16,728 nt of DNA from JdFR-22 sp964534325 (GTDB lineage Archaea; Halobacteriota; Archaeoglobi; Archaeoglobales; Archaeoglobaceae): positions 1 to 16,728 of the forward strand of contig CAZHOR010000028.1 of the NCBI GenBank assembly GCA_964534325.1, read 5' to 3'. Below are positions 13,688 through 16,728 of the stretch, piece after piece. A program made the translations under genes and the position numbers. A model generated the notes under the pieces. That model saw only the letters and a list, made by a program, of their open reading frames with translations, ran no database searches and was not told where the DNA came from. How positions within the stretch are numbered: position 1 is the stretch's first letter; each line of letters begins with the position of its first letter.

Positions 13688-13921
13688 TTAGGTTTGCTGG
13701 ACGCACTCGGGTTTCATCTCCATCTCCGATCTTTTGGTCAAAGTTGCTCTTAGCTCGAATAGCTCCTCAAACAGCTCTCTCAATTCGTCGCTCAGGTTTT
13801 TGTAGCAGTATGAAGCATCCATACCGTATGGGCAGAGCTGATTTACGCATTTAAAGTCATATCTCCCCTTCTGGTCCTTTATACAAGGTGGTCCTTCTGC
13901 TTCCAATTCCCCAACTATCAT
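13688..13921 (-). CDS. Cys-rich 77-residue protein
   Basis: The protein has four Cys in its first half (PPC, FKC, QLCPYG, ASYC at about residues 13, 25, 30 and 39) that could bind one zinc or an iron-sulfur cluster, followed by an acidic/Leu-rich helix (LSDELRELFEELFELRATL) and a fifth Cys near the end. The helix has the spacing of a short coiled coil, so the protein may dimerise. It stands alone on the minus strand between protein B and a zinc-ribbon-like protein. I do not recognise the family. The ATG is preceded by GTGAT; a TATA-like ATTATTTTAG lies about 30 bases further up. Confidence 0.55.
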   Translation of the reverse strand: MIVGELEAEGPPCIKDQKGRYDFKCVNQLCPYGMDASYCYKNLSDELRELFEELFELRATLTKRSEMEMKPECVQQT

Positions 13922-14123
13922 GGTTAATCACTATAGATTCCCCAGACTAAAATAATTGTGAAAAGAATGGAGAAAAAATAGGTAGAAAGCTTTCACTGAT
14001 GGAAAGACAGTTTTACCGTAGTTTCAACCTCCACAGCATTGTAAGGTTATAGTGATAAGGCAGAGCTTTTTCTCTATTTTCACTGAACTTTTCATAATTT
14101 TAATGGTATGAAAAACACCTGTA

Positions 14124-14702
14124 GTGAATATGTATGAGTTATCCAGTGGGGCAGTAAAAAAGTTGTATGCCGTTCTGGAGGAGCTGGAGAATCTGTATCC
14201 CCATATCTCTGGAGTTACAAAAGGGGCTTATGACCATAAGACTGCACTCAACTTACTGGGAGAAGTTGAACAAGAGATCAATTACCACCGAGAATCATTG
14301 CTTCTGGAGCTATCTTCACAGGAGCTGGAGCACGTATTTAATGCAGCCTGCCAGCCCGTTTGCCCATTATGTGAGAGCGAGTTGAAACACGTCGAATACG
14401 ACTTATGTGGTGGGGAGAGCATTAACTACTTCCGTGGATACAGCGCTTACTGCAAAAAATGTAAAGAGTTGCGGGAAGTTGAGTCGGATAACCCGTTGGG
14501 TTTCATTGCTCTGGGTGTGATGAACGGTTACGACGACGAAAACATCAACTTTGAAGTGGTCCACAGGAGGGGAGAAAAGAGCACAATCCAGTTAAGACAC
14601 TACCTTGACCCCGCAGTGCTGGAATTTTACAGCAAGTTGAGAACTGTTCTGGAAATAATTGCTGTTGAGGAAGAGCTCGTCTGCATCAGATCCTTCATCT
14701 GA
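14124..14702 (+). CDS. Protein with zinc-ribbon-like CXXC pairs, unknown function
   Basis: The 192-residue protein has a helical first part (about 1-75, SGAVKKLYAVLEELENLYPH and NYHRESLLLELSSQELEHV), then two CXXC pairs, CPLC at about 80-83 and CKKC at about 109-112, that together fit a zinc ribbon, and an alpha/beta end (ALGVMNGYDDENINFEVV, ...EFYSKLRTVLEIIAVEEELV). The start may be the GTG at 14124 or the ATG at 14130; an ATAATTTTAA element about 25-30 bases upstream fits a leaderless message. I do not recognise the family. It lies next to the tRNA-Leu gene, tail to tail. Confidence 0.6.
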   Translation: MNMYELSSGAVKKLYAVLEELENLYPHISGVTKGAYDHKTALNLLGEVEQEINYHRESLLLELSSQELEHVFNAACQPVCPLCESELKHVEYDLCGGESINYFRGYSAYCKKCKELREVESDNPLGFIALGVMNGYDDENINFEVVHRRGEKSTIQLRHYLDPAVLEFYSKLRTVLEIIAVEEELVCIRSFI

Positions 14703-14715
14703 ACCTTAAATCCAG

Positions 14716-14818
14716 TGCGGGGGCCGGGATTTGAACCCGGGGACCCCTTCGGGACAGGGTTTCTTCCTCTCACCAGAGCCTTAAGCCCTGCGCCTTTTCC
14801 TGTCTCGGCAACCCCCGC
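14716..14818 (-). tRNA. tRNA-Leu(UAA) with a 19-base BHB intron
   Basis: On the minus strand the 7-bp acceptor stem is GCGGGGG/CCCCCGC with discriminator A and no encoded CCA. The D arm is GCCGAG...AAAAGGC, and the T arm is CCGGG-TTCAAAT-CCCGG. The anticodon stem CAGGG pairs perfectly with CCCTG only if 26 bases lie between them, too many for a loop. Taking out 19 bases leaves the 7-base loop CTTAAGA with anticodon UAA and a normal class II variable arm (TCCCGAAGGGGTCC, stem CCC/GGG). The mature tRNA is then 84 bases. A second pairing of CAGGG with the nearer CTCTG is possible but would leave a 33-base variable region. Confidence 0.93.
14761..14779 (-). other. tRNA intron (bulge-helix-bulge)
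   Basis: The intron GCTCTGGTGAGAGGAAGAA sits at the canonical position after base 37. It folds as CTCT/AGAG around a GGTG loop; on the 5' side a 3-base bulge AGG is cut after AG, on the 3' side a 3-base bulge AAA is cut before the last A, and between the bulges CTTA faces GAAG (three pairs plus one A-G). This is the substrate shape of the archaeal splicing endonuclease. Confidence 0.85.
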
Positions 14819-15026
14819 TCAGTTGCTAAGCTATCACTTAATCTAATTCTTAATTCTTAATTCTAATTCGCCTTCTTTTCAGGAGCTTATGGTTTCTTGA
14901 GTTGAAGGTTTTTAAAAGTATTCATCGTATGGTCTAAAAAAGTTAAGGAAAGTTTGCCGTCTAACGTCTAATGTCCAACCAACCCACTTTTATAATTCTG
15001 GGGTTCAGACTTCATTCGATAATTGA

Positions 15027-15651
15027 TTGGAATTGGTGCTTGAGAGAATAACAATGCTTGCGAGAAGTAAAGGTAAAGGTGTTGACGGAGGTGGAGATGA
15101 AGATAGAGATGGGGGTAGGGTTGAGCAAAAAGTGGAAGAATTTGATCCCAAGCTCCTCAAGACCCGCTCGCAGGAGCTGGACAAACTTTCTTCCATCTTG
15201 ACTTCCAGGGACCATATAGAGCACATTGTGAGCTGTAACCTGGAGTTGGAGCTGGGAGGTGGGCAGGACGTTGGTTACACGGACCTCTCGGGTATTCTGG
15301 TCCATATTAGAGAGAAGACCGATAGGCTGCATTTTTTGCATCAGATCTACATTTCCCCCTTTACTGCAATGAAGTGGGTGCTTCAGGATTTAAGAAGGCG
15401 GTTATAGGTGATTTTCTGGTGGTTAAGGTCAAGAGCAAGAATGTGAGCAGTTTTGTGAACAGGCTCAAGGATTTCCCCCAGTTCAATAGATTACCGGATA
15501 TGGGTAAACCCAAGTCAGCCAACATTATCCTCATTCTTGATCAGACCTATCGCATTACTTCAACACCCTGAAAAAGTATGAAGTGGGGTTGTGGATGGGA
15601 TTGGGAAGTCTTACCGTTTACTGGAAGGATAAGCTTCCCAGGACTCCTTGA
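15027..15651 (+). pseudogene. Unknown gene broken by two frameshifts
   Basis: Three overlapping frames read as one protein of about 205 residues. Frame one (15027-15407; possible starts TTG 15027, GTG 15036, ATG 15054) gives a Gly/Asp-rich head, then KTRSQELDKLSSILTSRD and ...TDRLHFLHQIY. Near a run of five C at 15355-15359 the reading moves to the -1 frame: LYCNEVGASGFKKAVIGDFL and ...ANIILILDQTYR. At about 15553 it moves by -1 again: HYFNTLKKYEVGLWMGLGSL to WKDKLPRTP and the stop. I do not recognise the family. The composite has no signal peptide. It is either a pseudogene or a normal gene with two missing bases in the assembly. A TATA-like TTTTATAAT lies near 14989-14997. Confidence 0.55.
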
Positions 15652-15785
15652 ATGAAATGGAAAAAGCATCCATCAACTTCGATTTTCTTTAGAAAGTATA
15701 TTCATAACCACATCCATACCTATCAATCTTCTATAATTATTATAATGAAAAACTTTATTAGGTTATAGGCAAAATTAACAAAAGA

Positions 15786-16728
15786 ATGTTCAGTCTCAAA
15801 GAAAAATTATCCAACAACTCCCGGGAAGATGAGGAGGAGAGCACACAGGAAATCTCTACGGACGAACAAGAACACTCTGAAGATGCTGAGGAAACCGATG
15901 ATTTTGTTGAAAGAGCAACCAACATTTCTGAAAACCTTATTGGTCTTAAAAGACCCAAAAAAGATTTAGTTCAACCGGAGAAAAAAGAAGAGGTTCAGGA
16001 AACTGAAGACAGTCAAGAAGAGGAAGAAGAAGCAGAAGACGATGAAGAGGATGAAGAAGTTGAACAGGCAGTAGAAACCATTGAAAAGACCAAAAAACTG
16101 GACAAATTATTCAAGGGAAAAGGCTCTAAAACCCGTTTATCGGGTGACGAACCCCTTTTCGAGCCTTATGACCCCGAATTTCATGGTCCACTCATCGAAT
16201 ACACTCCTCCGGAAGGCTGGGAGGTAGTTCAGGAATACTGGCTTCATGAGCCATATAATAAGATATACATTATCTATAACGATGATGAAAACGAGCATAA
16301 ATACGTTGTAGTGGAACCGGAGCTGACCGATTACGAGTGGGAAGTTGTGGAAACACTAAAAGAGAACGTTAAAGATGTTTTAGAGGGTAGAGAGGTTAAA
16401 GAGGATACTGTAAAAGAAGAGATCCTGAAGGACAGTATAGATTATTTGATCAAGGATATCGGTATTCCTCTTGAGACCAGATCCTATTACAAGATAATTT
16501 ATTACATTAATCGTGATTATATCAATTTGGAGAGGATCACCCCCCTGATGAACGATAAGATGCTGGAGGACATTTCCTGCAACGGCTATGACCTCCCCAT
16601 CTTTGTTTATCACCGGGAATTCTCCAACATCGAGACCAACGTAGTTTTCGATGATCCCGGAAAGCTGGACTCCTTCGTTATAAAGCTTGCCCAGCAGTGC
16701 GGTAAGCACGTATCCATTGCCGAGCCGA
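15786..16728 (+). CDS. Archaeal type II/IV secretion ATPase, FlaI/GspE-like (N-terminal part)
   Basis: The frame from the ATG at 15786 stays open for 314 codons to the window end, so the Walker motifs lie outside. Residues 1 to about 115 are strongly acidic and probably disordered (EEEEEAEDDEEDEE). From about residue 120 it matches the N-terminal domain of archaeal archaellum/pilus ATPases: EPLFEPYDPEF, EGWEVVQEYWLHEPYNKIYI, VVEPELTDYEWEVVETLKEN, then the signature block KMLEDISCNGYDLPIFVYHR and IETNVVFDDPGKLDSFVIKL. The protein would power assembly of type IV pilus-like filaments from the cytoplasmic face of the membrane. A membrane-platform gene usually follows it. No ribosome site is visible; a TTTATTAGG element about 25-30 bases upstream fits a leaderless message. 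Confidence 0.88.
   Translation, partial: MFSLKEKLSNNSREDEEESTQEISTDEQEHSEDAEETDDFVERATNISENLIGLKRPKKDLVQPEKKEEVQETEDSQEEEEEAEDDEEDEEVEQAVETIEKTKKLDKLFKGKGSKTRLSGDEPLFEPYDPEFHGPLIEYTPPEGWEVVQEYWLHEPYNKIYIIYNDDENEHKYVVVEPELTDYEWEVVETLKENVKDVLEGREVKEDTVKEEILKDSIDYLIKDIGIPLETRSYYKIIYYINRDYINLERITPLMNDKMLEDISCNGYDLPIFVYHREFSNIETNVVFDDPGKLDSFVIKLAQQCGKHVSIAEP

Noticed and set aside
14846..14870. Repeated AATTCTT units upstream of the tRNA, considered as a CRISPR-like or iteron array
   Set aside because: Only about three imperfect 7-base copies occur with no spacers; it is ordinary AT-rich promoter sequence.
1..16728. Insertion sequences, CRISPR arrays or a prophage
   Set aside because: I found no transposase motif, no regularly spaced repeats and no phage structural genes; the accessory strip contains only toxin-antitoxin-like genes and relics.

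Overview
The window looks like a piece of an archaeal chromosome, probably from a euryarchaeal lineage. The evidence is: a tRNA-Leu that only folds correctly if a short bulge-helix-bulge (BHB) intron is removed and that has no encoded CCA; TATA-like boxes 25-35 bases before many starts; a mixture of leaderless genes and genes with GGTG/GGAGG ribosome sites; an archaeal-type secretion/pilus ATPase; and secreted proteins with a poly-glycine linker and Thr/Pro-rich tail. I cannot place it at genus level.

Layout. Left end (1-2889): the tail of an unknown gene, a 69-residue possible ribbon-helix-helix protein, then on the minus strand galU and ugd, the two steps from glucose-1-phosphate to UDP-glucuronate, separated by about 480 bases holding gene remnants. 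Middle left (3187-5548): a 293-residue secreted Ig-like surface protein, a secreted beta-rich protein (called A here), a lipoprotein that follows A by two bases, and a small convergent membrane protein. Accessory strip (5549-8974): an MntA/HepT toxin-antitoxin pair whose hepT is split by a frameshift, a VanZ-like membrane protein, a UppP-type polyprenyl-diphosphate phosphatase, and a gene-poor stretch with a decayed small gene.

Sugar cluster (8943-12841): four tightly packed plus-strand genes, a Gfo/Idh oxidoreductase, a DegT/DnrJ aminotransferase, a left-handed beta-helix acyltransferase and a UDP-sugar 6-dehydrogenase. They match the WbpB-E-D-A set that makes UDP-2,3-diacetamido-2,3-dideoxy-glucuronate from UDP-GlcNAc, a sugar found in archaeal N-glycans. 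Directly after comes a second secreted protein (B), a clear paralogue of A.

Right end (13688-16728): a Cys-rich 77-residue protein, a 192-residue zinc-ribbon-like protein, the intron-containing tRNA-Leu(UAA), a gene broken by two frameshifts, and the first 314 codons of a FlaI/GspE-type ATPase with a long acidic N-terminus that runs off the window.

Taken together the window is about cell-surface building: activated uronic and diacetamido sugars, a lipid-carrier phosphatase, and the sequon-rich secreted proteins that could receive such glycans. No glycosyltransferase or oligosaccharyltransferase is present here. The most novel element is the A/B secreted family with its lipoprotein neighbour. 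Three apparent -1 frameshifts, all of the same kind, suggest either real decay or base-deletion errors in the assembly.
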